Origin: Podospora pseudocomata | Taxonomy: Eukaryota > Ascomycota > Sordariomycetes > Sordariales > Podosporaceae | NCBI RefSeq assembly: GCF_035222375.1 | Contig: NW_026946364.1 | Span: forward strand, 806,001-870,000 | Length of the DNA: 64,000 nt | Reading direction: 5' to 3' | Part shown: positions 23,959 through 35,876 of the stretch, one piece after another | Position numbering within the stretch: the first letter of the stretch is position 1 | How the letters are laid out: every line of letters begins with the position of its first letter | Made by a program: the position numbers and the translations under genes | Notes under the pieces: model-generated | The model's input: the letters and a program-made list of their open reading frames with translations, nothing else | Told to the model about the DNA's origin: nothing | Databases searched by the model: none

Positions 23959-26900
23959 ATGTGAGGAGGCTTACGACGACGTTGAGGGGGTAGTCTTGGA
24001 CATGAGCCGGGTGGATTGTCCAGATCTGGTGAAGGCATTGCGATAGGTTACCTTTACGGTCAGAGGACAGTGTGTGGGATTGCACAAGAGATGTAGATGG
24101 TTTCTGTAAATAAATGGCTTTCCGAGTTTCTAAAAAGATGGGAGTTTTAGGTAATGGAATAATCGAGCTGGTTAAATGGTATCTGTTTGATGTGCGTGAT
24201 GTAGAAGATGGCGTGTTGGTATGCTTTGATGCAGGTATTTCATTTAATCTGGATGATACTGCCAGTCAGTCACATCTTCAAGTTCTGTTGATTTGTCTGT
24301 CTGACCTCAAGCAAGCACACAAATCAACTACCTATCTACCTTATCCCTTGGGGGGGACCGGCGGGGGGAGGACAGACATTAGTGGTATCTCCCTCCTCCA
24401 CCACTTCCATCCTCTGAACTACTCTAATACCTCCGAAACCTCACATTTCCCACCCCCACACTGCCTAGGTACCTTGTAGCCGTCGGGGAGCCGGACGATC
24501 AGCATCCCCCTCGGCCTTTTTTTCTTTCCTACTAGTCGTAGATGGAGAGAGGTAGGTATGTATCACAGCATCTCTCGGTTCGAACTTGAGCAACCTAGGG
24601 AAAAGTATACCCGCTTCATCAAGTGGACTAGGTAGGTCTAGAACAACCAGAGCAAGGTAGGGAGGGAGCGGTGGTGTCAAAGGATAAAAGCAGTAGTATC
24701 ACCGTGTACTGCAGGTTGGTTGTCTGCTGATAATGGGGCATCATCATTCAATCATCTTCCACGTATTACGACAACGGTCGAGGTGGTGTCACTGGTTTGT
24801 ATGTCTACGTTGCGTAGGTATTTGCCGGCTTGTCCGAGACATTTTTATTCAGTACAGTAGACATCATCTCGGCCGGGTGAACAAGCTACTTGACCTGAAT
24901 TCGCCGTCTCCAGGGTCCGTAGGTTTGATCTCCATCCTGAGAGTATCCCTCAAGCAGGTGAATAGACAATCTTTCATAAACCTATCCATACTCCCTGACC
25001 GGGTCAGGCCGGAGCGGGGAGGCTCACATCCGAACAAGCAAGCAGCAGGGCCGGGTATGTAAGATGTTCCTTTTCCGGTCTTAGTGCCACGACGAGGGGG
25101 GAGGAGGCTCTTGAGCCACACGAGTTGGTTGGTTGGTTGGCTGGCTCGGTCGGGTGGGTTGGGAAGAAATTTCAGAGAGACGCGCGTCCTGTCCTGGCCA
25201 TTGCTTGTTCACTGACTGTGGGTTTGCTTGATGGCTTCTTGATCCAGTTTGGGGTTGCGGCCTGGGTGGGAATGTTGGAGCCAAGAAGAGGTTAGGAGCG
25301 AGTTTGGTTGTTGGTGGAGAGTTGCGTACAAGGAGCGGTGTTGAGTTCTCAAATCTTGATCTTGGTGTGTTACTGAGAAGCCAGGTAGAGCTTCGGGCGG
25401 TGTCTTTGATCATGTTGGTGCTGCTTTGGGGTTCGGGTCCTTCTGAAGCCCTCGACAGCAAGTGGTGGCCGAAAGGAGCATCTGGATGACCGAGCTCGAC
25501 ATGAATGATTAACCTTCCACGTATGTACCTTGATATGACCGAGATCGAGACGGGGAGACGTGGTATAGCGGCCCGAACGGGAGCGCGGGATGTTAAAGAA
25601 GACGGACGAGCCGTTCATACCGAAACTGGACCGACAGCTCTACGCTCACCATTATGAGATGACACCGGGCAATCTGCATGCCAGTCATATCAACCCCAAA
25701 GCCAGGAGACTACCGCTCCCGTGTCCCACACGAACAATATAATCATCCTGACACCTTCCTGTGCTATTCGGGGAGGTTTGGGATATGGTCCCTGCCCCAA
25801 ATCATGTGTCAGGTTGCAAGAGGTCGTCCACGTAAGACACACGGTTACAAGCGTGCTCCTAAAGGGGAGCGGTCGAGTCTGCCGGGTGCGTGGGCCATCG
25901 AACGGCTTCTTATAAAGTGACAAAGTGCCAAGACCGAGACTAATCAATCTGGATTCTGCAACGCCCACCCATCGTCTGCCCGGATTTTCGAGAGCAGAGG
26001 GGGTTATCAAGACATCCGAAACAAGAGAAAGATAACAGGAGATGGCTGACACAAACAAGTTGTTGTGGCCCTAGACGACCTCGGCAACGAATGAGCGACG
26101 TGCAGTGGTCTAGAAGGCGTAGAAGGCTGGCAGGCTGGCAGACCAGAAGGCTGACGAGATGGTTGATTCATCATGTTGTCTGGCTGTCTGGGGAGTAAAC
26201 GGCGTGGCGGCCATCTGCAAAAGTCAGATGAAGAGGGTCAAGGCGCCGCGTAATCGCTGCCCTGAACGCCACTGCAGACACACCCCTCTCTAGCCACAGT
26301 GTTCCCGGCTGGCTGGGCCTTCTTTCTTACACTGTGTTGACGACTTGGTTCCAAGTGAGCGCTGACCAGTATGATCCTCTCATGCTCTGCTGCCCCAAGT
26401 TATGTTGGAGATCAACGTATTCGTGTAGGCCTCATTGCGACCTGTGGAGCACAAGAACGGTTGATCCAGGCTGCTAATGTCTCTCGTTTCTCGCCGTCTC
26501 CTGACTGATTGATGACCGGACTGGTTCGGGGGCACTGGAAGTCGTCAGTGCTGGTCCATGCCTGAGTAACCTCGAGGAGGTCATTCGATGGCTTTTTTCA
26601 TCCCGTTTGGGGAAGGAAGTTTTGGTGAGTGGCAACAAGGCGTCAGCTCATGTTGAATCGCCGTGTCAGCAGTCGCGAGTCGAGAACAGATGAACTATAG
26701 CGTCGAGGAGGTGGAAAAGATCAAATGTTGGATATCACATTGTACACTCATGATCCTGGTTGGCACAGTGTGCCGGGGAGCGGCTCTTGTTAGGTAGTGG
26801 AGGCAGCAAGGCCATACGGTTGCTAAAAGTGTTGACGCCTTTTTGCCTGTTGCTTCAACCGCCCAACAGTAAATGGTCAGTGAGGATATCACAGAGTGCT

Positions 26901-27701
26901 TGGCGGTATTAATAGTACGGGACCGATTCGGTTGTGTAATGTTGGACACCTGCACACACAATGGACAATGGCATTCGGATTCGAGATGACCATTCTGGAA
27001 TCTACAGCTGCTTGATGAGAAGGAAGAAAGAGTTGGAAGGACCGTGATTGGCTGGGCTAGATCTCCCAGCCACAATCGGGAAGTGGGTAGAGGCTAATAA
27101 GCCACGCCTCGTCATCCTAGACTGTGGATCATCTTCAGTGTCTGACTGCAACGCAGCGACAAGCGAGGCGATCATCTGTTGTTCAGTTTTCCGGAGGATT
27201 TCGAGAGGGAAAGTGTAGATATATAGGAACGGGGAACTCGTAACGAAAAATGACTCCGTTCCGAATGGATGGACCCTGATATTTGGCAGCGTCTTGGTGT
27301 TCTCTTGGGTGATGCTTGAGGCGGAGGCCGATGCGTGTGCAAGACGTCTTTGGGGGCGGAGGGATCTGGCAACGGCCGTTGATTGGCCCGGGCGTGGGTG
27401 AGAACGCGCGTCCAGTCCAGTCTGGCACCCAAGACGCCTCTTCTCCGTGCGTCCCCCTCCTCCCTCACTTGCTGTTTGTTCCCTAGCGCAGATGCCAAAT
27501 GCATCGACACCCCCTCGGCAGAAGACATTTGACTCTTGAGCATACGTACTGCAGTCTTCGTAGTAGTGTAGACAAGACAATCCTCTGATCTGAACAGAAC
27601 CAGACCAGGCGGCCCGAAAGGGGAAACGAAATCGTTTATGTACTGCCACGCAACACTCGGAGTGTGCGATTAGGAGGGCCATACGTATGCCAGCCATCCA
27701 T

Positions 27702-27742
<41 letters not shown>

Positions 27743-28453
27743 CACACACACACACTGTCTCCCTCCCCACCCCCCATCTGCACCTCAGCTTTATCCCCCC
27801 TTGTCTCCTCCGGGCCACCCTCTGGCTCCCGCAACCCTGTCTTTTGTCTGCCTGGCCCTCCGCCATCTTCAAACCAATCCGTACCTACCCTACACATCTT
27901 CTCGTCACTCCCAGAGCCTGCGAGGCCTGTTCCTCGAACTGCTCAAACCACGACGCCGCATCCGCTCCTTTTCCGACAAGGAGACGCCTGGTTGTCAAAC
28001 AGCGAGGTCTAAAGGTCGACTATAGTGGGTGAAGAAAGGAGGACGACATTAATACGTAGCGACAATTCGCAATCCGCAATTAGGCGCCGGGAAGGAAAGA
28101 CCAACACCACCGGCAATCATCGAATTCTCTACCTCTTCACGACGACAACGTTTGCTACGACGTACGCCCGAGACGAGGAACGGGCAACGAGACAGAGACT
28201 CGTGCCGTGTGTACGACTGGTCCACGAAAGCGTGGCGATATTTGGACGACGCTTCAACAAACGATTGCGGGCTGCTGACGTTGCTGGGAGCCTGAAAGTG
28301 GATAGTAGTCAACACTACCCCCTTGATTGCTGCGCACTCGTTATAACCGTCATTCGCACATTGGGCGCTGCTTAGAACCAACTACAGCTATTGCACTGTC
28401 AAACGCATCTTTGCACAACGGCTGCGACACACCTCCGTCGCCGAGACTACATC
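23959..28453. other. 4.5-kb gene-poor interval upstream of png1
   Basis: No protein or RNA gene was recognised on either strand. It contains the utp4 3' end, many small TAGGTAGG-like motifs (around 24470-24660), GGTTGGTTGG repeats near 25130, a CA microsatellite at 27.7 kb, and the probable promoter and leader of png1. Confidence 0.4.
27705..27755 (+). repeat. (AC)n microsatellite
   Basis: Eighteen AC units, a CCC-containing break, then about six more. Likely variable in length between strains. Confidence 0.95.
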
Positions 28454-29879
28454 ATGGCTGCCGACCGGGGAAGTGCCCCTCCGGGCTCGGGCCAGTTTGG
28501 GGAGGAATGGGCTCATGACCTCAGAGTTCAATTCGAGCAACTATTGCGGACGAAGCGCCTGAACGAACTTCAAACATCATCGCGGTCCGGATCCTCATCT
28601 AGGGCTTCATCCGTTGGCCCCGACGGTACCTATGCCTCGGGCTCCTCACAAGCACCTCCACCATCATACTCCGCCGTCCGAAACCTTCCCAAGGTTCCTC
28701 GAGCACCAGCGCCCAACGACGCAGCATCCATCAAGTTTAGAAACTTGCTTATCTCGCTTTCAGCGACCCCCACCAAATATGAAAACCCGGGTCTGCTCGA
28801 CGAGGCCCTTCAAGTCATTCCATTGGATAGAATATACGGCGAGGCGGAAGAAGAGACTCAAGTATTGCAAGCGCAGGCTGAGAGCATGGGCGATGGGAGG
28901 AAACCAGAATGGGGCTATCAAGATTGCGTCATTCGCGCACTTCTCAGGTACGTCTCGGACATGTTCTAGATCCCTGCCCCAAATAATCGCTAACTCGCTA
29001 TCTTCTAGATGGTTCAAGAGACAGTTCTTCACATGGGTCAACAATCCTCCATGTCCCATCTGCCTTTCACCAACAGTTGCCAAGGGTATGACCCCACCCA
29101 TGCCGGAGGAGAAAGCTTGTGGCGCTTTGCGCGTAGAGCTCTACCAGTGTGCCAGCCAGCATTGTGGAGCATATGAGAGGTTTCCCCGGTACAGCGACGT
29201 GTGGCGCTTGCTGCAGACAAGACGCGGACGTTGCGGTGAGTGGGCTAACTGCTTCAGCATGCTTTGCCGGGCAGTCGGTGGGCGAGTACGCTGGGTATGG
29301 AATGCCGAGGACCACGTATGGACCGAGGTATACTCGGAGCATCAGAAGCGGTGGGTTCATGTGGATGCGTGCGAGGAGTCTTGGGACAACCCACGACTTT
29401 ACACGGAGGGCTGGGGCAAGAAGATGTCCTACTGCATCGCCTTCTCCATCGACGGTGCCACCGATGTTACGAGACGCTACGTGCGGAAGATGGAATGCTA
29501 CAACGACCGCAGCCGATGCCCAGAAGAGGTCTTGCTATATATATTACAAGAAATCAAGCACCTGAGGCGGGCCAACATGCCCAAAGAGGATCGGTTCCGG
29601 CTGGAAAAGGAGGACTCGAGGGAGGACCGTGAATTGCGCAGCTATGTGGTGGCGTCCATCACACAGGCGGTGACCGAGCTTGTCCCAGGACAAGTCAATA
29701 CCAGCAGCCAGCGAGGAACCCCAACCAACGACGATACCAAGGTGCCTGTCTCCGCTGATCTACCCGTCCGCCAAAGTGGAAATGCCGAGTGGGTGGCTGC
29801 TCGCGGAGAAAACGGGCAACGAAATCAACAAAACCAACGGTTCCAACCGCCACATAACCAAGGACCACGGTTCCCTTAA
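28454..29879 (+). CDS. png1: Peptide:N-glycanase homologue PNG1 (transglutaminase-like fold)
   Basis: Two exons, 28454-28947 and 29009-29879, with a 61-bp intron; 454 residues. The chosen start [10 protein letters not shown] has a CATCATGG context. Residues 175-217 hold two cysteine pairs (PPCPICLS and YQCASQHCG) that match the family's zinc site. The transglutaminase core follows. Its triad is present: Cys240 in [12 protein letters not shown], His267 in NAEDHVWTE and Asp284 in [17 protein letters not shown]. Active PNG1 removes N-glycans from misfolded glycoproteins exported from the ER. The C-terminal 120 residues are charged, then Gln/Asn-rich and unconserved. Work on Neurospora crassa PNG1 described a protein with substituted triad residues that still matters for polarity. 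This copy looks catalytically complete. Confidence 0.93.
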
Positions 29880-32747
29880 TCCATCAAGAGTTTTGTTCTT
29901 CCAAACACACCAACCATTTACTCGGCAAAACAAGAAGCGCGGACCGAGGACGGATTTCGCCGCTTTCTGCAGCATGATACCCACCGTTCTCGGACTAGCA
30001 AGCTTGTCGAGCTTGCACGTCAATGAATTGTTCGAATCGTCATTGCGCCACACCAAGGCGAACTAATTCCATAACGTCACGACAGACCCTCCGCGGTCAA
30101 CGAAGTATTTACAACAATACACATAACCATTTTCCCTTTGTTTTATCACATTTCTCAGTCATCCATCGGTCTTGTTTGAATAATCCAAGTAGCAAACAGC
30201 AGGCGTGTCGGCGCTTTAGGCAGTATGGGCGTGGGTGGGTGGAAAGGGAAAGGTGTATGGGAAAATATTTGGGAACCAACTACCTCTTTTTATATATATA
30301 TACCCTCAGCGAAGTGTTGGTATTTGACTGTGTGGTAGCGGCGGTTTTTTTTTTTTTTTTTTTTTTTTTTTTGGGAGGGGGTTGTGGATTGGGGGTGTGA
30401 AAGCGGACAGAGAGAAACATAATTTTGAGCTGGTTTTTTGTTTTTGTTTGTTTGTTTTTTACACTTATGTCATGTGTTGCATGAATGAAGGTTGAATGAT
30501 TGAGTTGAGGGGAATATAACATGGAGTCGTGGCGGGCTGCTTGGGAATTTTATGGGATGGAAATGGGAATAACATGGAGAGCAAAGGAGAACGAACTACC
30601 ACTACTGGGAAGGCCAAAACAAAAGCGGTTGATGGAGGTGGTGATGATTGTGTGCATACTTGGGGGAAGAGAAGAGAAGCAATGAATAGATGTTGCATGC
30701 TGCTGCCTACATTTTTGCTGGATTACAGTGATCTGCTCGATTGTCTATAGAGTTTGTATGTCTTCAAAGCTGACTCGGCAAAAAAACCGAGCCAAGAATT
30801 GACCCCTTTTTGGGGAAAAGGGGGATGGAGCAAAACGCTCAGGCATTTTCAACCGTTGCCAATGGCCGTTGAGGAACAAGTATCAATTCAACTTGGCTAC
30901 TGCCGGCTAGGATGAAGATACTGATGTCTTTCGAGGCTGGGTATCTTGCGTATCTACCTATCTCGCAAATGAAGTGATAGATTGAAGCGAGGACGATCAT
31001 TTAGATGGGTTCTGTTGTGGAACCGGTGACCCCCACGCTTGTGAGGCATGCCCGCGTGGGTGGTGAGAGAGTGGGTGAGTGAGGATGAGTTGAGGAGATT
31101 AACGAGGTGGAAGTGATAGAGTATGATTATGGAAGGTCTCTTCCGGTTCAGGATGTCAATGGGTGTGGGTATAGGCACCTGAGCTCCCATGTGGACAGTG
31201 GCTTTATCTGGAGAGGTGTTTTTGTAAGAGTTTATGGACCATTAGGGCTTGTTCTTTGATATTATCTGCCTCTTTCTTAATAGAAAATTGTGGAAGAGTT
31301 GTGGGCAAGATAGGGAAGCGGAGGGAGGTTGTTTAGTACTACCAACGAAGATGGGTTCAAAAAGTCATCCGGACGGTTAGGTAAGTTTTAAGTGTCTTTC
31401 TAGACCCGTTACCTATGTGAGCTGTGAAGATATATCGACAGCTCCAAGCAAAAGACCGTTCTAGGATGTAACAACAGGTATTTAGTTAGATGGACAATCT
31501 GTTTGGGCTGCCATGTTTCGAGAAGACTATGCCCATGTAGCAGCTTTTTGTAACCCTTCAAGGGCTAGCGAGTATGTATGGTTATGATGATTGGGGGAAA
31601 TGGTTAACGACCGGGTCGCGCAAGTGTTGCTGCTGTTCAGAGAATTCTCCACCAGCTAAGAACTGAGGGATGGATATCAATTGCCAAGTGACTTTTTTGA
31701 CTTGTGGCTTGTTAGCACGAGTCAGGTCTACTTCGGAGTTGTGCTTGGAACCTTAGTGATGGTTTACACCACTAACCTTGGGTCTCCTATGCCGTGATGG
31801 GTCAGGTGGCTTGGCTGGCCATTGAGATGTGTGTCCAGATCTCATTATTCACTGGAAAGTTTGAAAGGTTCGAGAGCTACTTGCTTCAAACCCACCTGTC
31901 CCAAGCTTCTTTCACCAGGACTACGTCTGTGGCTTGACACCTCCTGACATCAGCTCAGACCACAGCAAAACGGGAATCTCGTGAATTCGGATCGAATCTC
32001 CGGCCATGGAGGAATCTCCTTCTTCCTCTTCTCTTTTCTCTTATTCTTACCGTCGTCTTGCACCCGAGCGGGGAGGCACTCCCTTCTCTGTCGTCTTTCC
32101 CTCTTGTTGAAGACAATATGAAGCAGCAGGTACGTGTCTTCCTAGCTATCGACGCATCCGGCCTTTCAAACGAACATTTTGATCACGGCGTCATTTTGAC
32201 CTACAGGCCAGTGGCCTTGTGTTGTTATCATGCGTCATCCAGAGCCAGACGTCCAATTGTGGTGATGCCTTCCCAATTCACAACGACAAGAACTTCGGCC
32301 CCGACTTGTGTTACTTTCTTATTTACAAAACCAAAGCCTATTCTTCGAAGGGAATGTGAATAACTGGACTCAGCTAATCTTCTGTTCAGCAGAATTCAGC
32401 CGAGGTCGACGCAAACGTCGTCAGTGCGGCGCCTTCGCAACCGGATACCCGACAAACCAAAATCATAAACATTCACCTGGAGAGAGTTAAGGAAAATGTC
32501 TATTAGTCGTGAACCGCTACCCTGATGATAATGATGCACTCGAAGTCTACTGGGCATGTAGGTTGTTCTCATCTTTCATATTTCTTTGTTTGTTACACAC
32601 TCATCGCCAGCACACAAGCCGGCTTGTTGGTCTTGATGTCGCGTAGCTGGGCACCTTGAAAGGTTCTTGGAAAAGGATATGCCGTCGATGAATTTGAGAC
32701 AAGCTGTTGATAGATGACGATTATGACAGGCAGAAACCATGCTAGGA
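29880..32747. other. 2.9-kb interval between png1 and a coiled-coil relic
   Basis: Holds the png1 3' end, a T28 tract, and sequence without recognisable genes. A weak two-exon candidate (32118-32129 plus 32207-32359, 54 residues) is treated under findings. Confidence 0.4.
30345..30372 (+). repeat. T28 homopolymer
   Basis: Twenty-eight consecutive T followed by a G-rich stretch, in the 3' flank of png1. Its length is likely unreliable in assembly. Confidence 0.95.
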
Positions 32748-33680
32748 AGTGCCTTTTCGCACAGTGTGGCAATGACTGGTGGTACGAGTGTCCCATTCCG
32801 ATACCTGCTCCGGAATGGAAAAACAGACTATGCTTTTTGCGCAGACGGAGGACGAGTCACGAGAACGGGAAGCAGAACTTCCAAACAATGACCTCAGAAA
32901 ACTCCTCGAAAGAGAGCGCTGCAAGAAGAAAGACCTGCCATTTAATGAGTATTTACACTGGGTTGCCCAACCCCCTGAGGAAGTAAGTAAAACGGCGCAG
33001 CATGCCCGATGGGGTTAACTAACAGCCCGCCTGGCCCACCGGATCGGCTGAAGGTGTTCTGAGAACTGGAGTTTACAAAACAGCGTGAAAGAGAGCTCCA
33101 GGCAAGGATTGACGCCATGAGTCATGAGATATCTTGTGAGATGTCTTGGAGGAAGCATCAATTCGAGACAAAAATTAAAATAATAGATGAGTTGGAAGTC
33201 TTGGTACGGAAACCGTTAGAAACCAGACCGACCTTTGTTCCTTGAAGAAGGAGATTAGAGTCGGCAAGGAGAAAGTTATGGAGCTGAAGCGTGCTGAGAA
33301 GGAGGCTAGGGAAAAGGTTAGGGTGGCCAATGAGGATGTTGAGAAAGGTGAAGGAGGAATTGAAGTGTCACAAGGAGAAGGAAACCCAGCTGTTGGATAC
33401 AATCAAGGCTTTCGGAGGAGGAGAAGTCCGCACTGCTATCCATATACGAAGACTTTGGCAAGACCCTGGACTCTTCTCGAGACACCGGCAAGCGGAGACG
33501 GACAGAGGGACCGGACCACTGACTGGCTTAAAAATGCCCACACGGACAGTGAACAGATAGCTGATATTAGCAAGAAGCTTCGGTTCAATTCTGCGTGCTG
33601 TGTCTTGAGGATAAAGGGAGCGAGTAAAGTACGTTTTGAGCAGTCCCCTATGCTTGATCATGCTGCGGTACATATCTGGA
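32748..33680 (+). pseudogene. Frame-broken coiled-coil protein gene
   Basis: A series of charged, coiled-coil-like segments occurs in order on the plus strand but in different frames. First comes a Glu/Arg-rich segment with LERERCKKKDLPFNEYLHWV (to about 32980), followed by a good 43-bp intron (GTAAGT at 32981 to CTAACAG at 33023). Then ELEFTKQRERELQARIDAMS, reached only past a TGA. Then KKEIRVGKEKVMELKRAEKE (from 33242), and after a further shift VKEELKCHKEKETQLLDTIK. At least three interruptions separate parts that would make one continuous coiled coil. I take this as a decayed gene of unknown family. A spliced live gene with several unrecognised introns is less likely because the stops fall where no splice pair removes them. 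Confidence 0.45.
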
Positions 33681-34065
33681 TGAAGTACCCACCTAGGTTT
33701 GCTCATTCTTCCAAACTTTTCTTCCGTTTCCCCCGAAATGCTATTATAAGAAGCAAGTCAACGATTCTTAAATGAACTTTAAGGTGTCAGATCATATCAT
33801 CCAACGCTGATTCCACAGTGCATCTTGAATGTTGGTTACAGGTTGAATCACGACAAACAAAGGGTGATGAAAGGAACAATGATATGTGAAATATTCTACA
33901 TAAATACATCGCCTTCGTAACTCCTCAATAAGTTGACGCGTAAGAAAAAATTTCTCTCCATATATCCCTGTGTATGCCCAGTTCTCTTTACCCAAAAAGA
34001 ATCCAAATATTGAAACCCATACCCGAGACATCATAGCAAAGGAAATCCTGACCAGATCAAAACCA

Positions 34066-35876
34066 TCAGTAATAATCCCCATCACCAACCCTCCTCTCCT
34101 TCCTTCCCCTCAAACTCCCAATCTTCCTCTTCAACTTCTCCCCCAACCCCCCGCTCGCCCTCCCACTCTTACTCCTCTCCAACCCCCCCCGATACGACCC
34201 CTCCCCAACAACCTGCTCCGGCAACATGGCCGTCTCCTCCTCATTATCAACCACCCTCTGCCTCTGCCTCACCCCCCCATCCTTCTCCTCACTCCCACTA
34301 GCCATCAAACCCCTCTGAGAAGGCTGCTGCATCTCATAAGCACCCCCCTTCCCATCCCCACTAATACTCCTAGCCAAATACCCCCCCTCTTCTTAGCCAC
34401 CCGCCTCCTTTCCTCCTCCTCAGCAGCCCCAACCCCAGAATACCAACCCTCCCCCTTCCCCTTCAAATCCCCCTCCCTGTACTCCACCCCAGGCCACCTC
34501 TTATACGCGCCCCCGCCCGCACTTTGTTCCCTCATCAAATCAGCCCCCTCTTGATACTCCCCCATCCTCCTCCCCGTCATAACATCCCTCTCCCCAGGCG
34601 GCACAACCGCCGTCCCCTGCAGCGGCACATGCTTCGTCAAGCTGTCCTTTACATACTCCACCGGCGTAGCCTTGATCGCCTCCTCGTTGGAGGATTTGAC
34701 CGCCTCCAGGGGAGAGTACTTCTTGTTGGTGTTGTACGGGATCAGCGTGGGGTCATACGGGCCAGGGTGGTGGTAGGGGGAAAAGGGGGAGGACTGGTCC
34801 AGCTGGTCTATTGGGTCGGCAAAGGGACGGGCGTGGGAAGAGGTGGGGCGGACGTGGCGGTTGGCGGCGCGGTGGGAGGAGGAGAGCATAGCTAGGGGAC
34901 GGTGGGATTGGTCTCCTGGGTAGCGGTCTTTGAGGCGGAGGGAGTTGCCGCGGCGGATGGGGAAGGATTCGTCTGATGGGGGTGGTGGGGGGTGGTTGAG
35001 GGAGGAGGAGCGGTTGCGGGTGGTGGTGGTGGTGGTGGAGGGGAAGAACTGGTTGGACATTTTGCTGGGGGGTCTGGGGGATGTTGGTGTAGAAGTTGCT
35101 ACGCTGTTGGCGCGGGAGAGGATTGTGCCCTGGGACCAGTTGCGGTTGTGGCTTGGTCTGAGTGGAATGGCTGAGCGGGTGGATAGGGTGCGGTCTACTC
35201 CTGGTGGTGAGGGCGGGAGTTGCCTGTTCAGACTGAGACTGCTGCGGGTGCTTCGGATGCTGCTTGTTCTGCTCAGGAGACGACGGAGAAAGGGCTGTTC
35301 TTCTTCGTCACCTTCGGTATAAGATACGTTCCTGGTGTGCTGAAACTTTCGTCGGATGCTGCCAACTGCCGAGCGGGTTGGTGTTGTTGGCGACTTTGTT
35401 GAAGCTGGTGGCGATGGTGGCAGGGGTGTAAATCTTGTTGCGCAAACCTGGCTTGGTTCAGGCTCATATAGTGGCTCTAAGAGATATTTTGAAGCCTATG
35501 TAACTCTTCTATTCAGTATTCTGTTCAAGATTTTGTTCAAAAGTCGAAATCTCGTGTTGAAGCTATTTATTAGGGCCCGGAGTTGGTATCAAGGAACTTG
35601 GAAGTGATGCCAAGGAATCCCGAGAGTGACGCAAGTGTAGGTCAGGATCGTCACCGTCCACGAAAACCAAGCCGCCAGCACAGCAGCTGCCGCTGACGCC
35701 ATCCTATGAAAAGACCTCACGTATAAGACCAAAACCCCCGAGCTTCCGGAGGGTTTACCCACTCATCTCGCAGACGGAAACGAACTGAACATCAAAAACA
35801 AGCTTACCCATTGCTTGTCTCCTGGCAGGCCATATTCATCCCTGCCAAATTCGTCCAGCGTCTTCCCAGCTGGCAT
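34066..35876 (-). CDS. pal1: Pal1-domain cell morphology protein, apparent 1-nt frameshift
   Basis: The first exon is 35808-35876 (MPAGKTLDEFGRDEYGLPGD, then KQW). A 312-bp intron (35496-35807) joins in phase to an open frame with no Met of its own, starting ASKYLLEPLYEPEPSQ. Ser/Pro/Thr-rich sequence follows, then the Pal1 core from about residue 225 (GPYDPTLIPYNTNKKYSPLE, KATPVEYVKDSLTKHVPLQG, GTAVVPPGERD, YQEGADLMRE, YKRWPGVEYREGDLKGKGE). At a G7 run (34381-34387) the frame has to shift by one to reach the basic tail with LGEKLKRKIGSLRGRKERR and its stop at 34066; without the shift it ends at 34305. About 499 residues are expected with the shift. Pal1 links endocytic patches and the cell cortex to cell shape. 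The frameshift is either a base-count error in the assembly or a real truncation. The long intron might hide another exon. Confidence 0.75.

Noticed and set aside
25081-25461. 126-codon minus-strand frame in the interval before png1
   Set aside because: Ser/Pro/Thr/Gln-rich with simple repeats and no splice or domain support.
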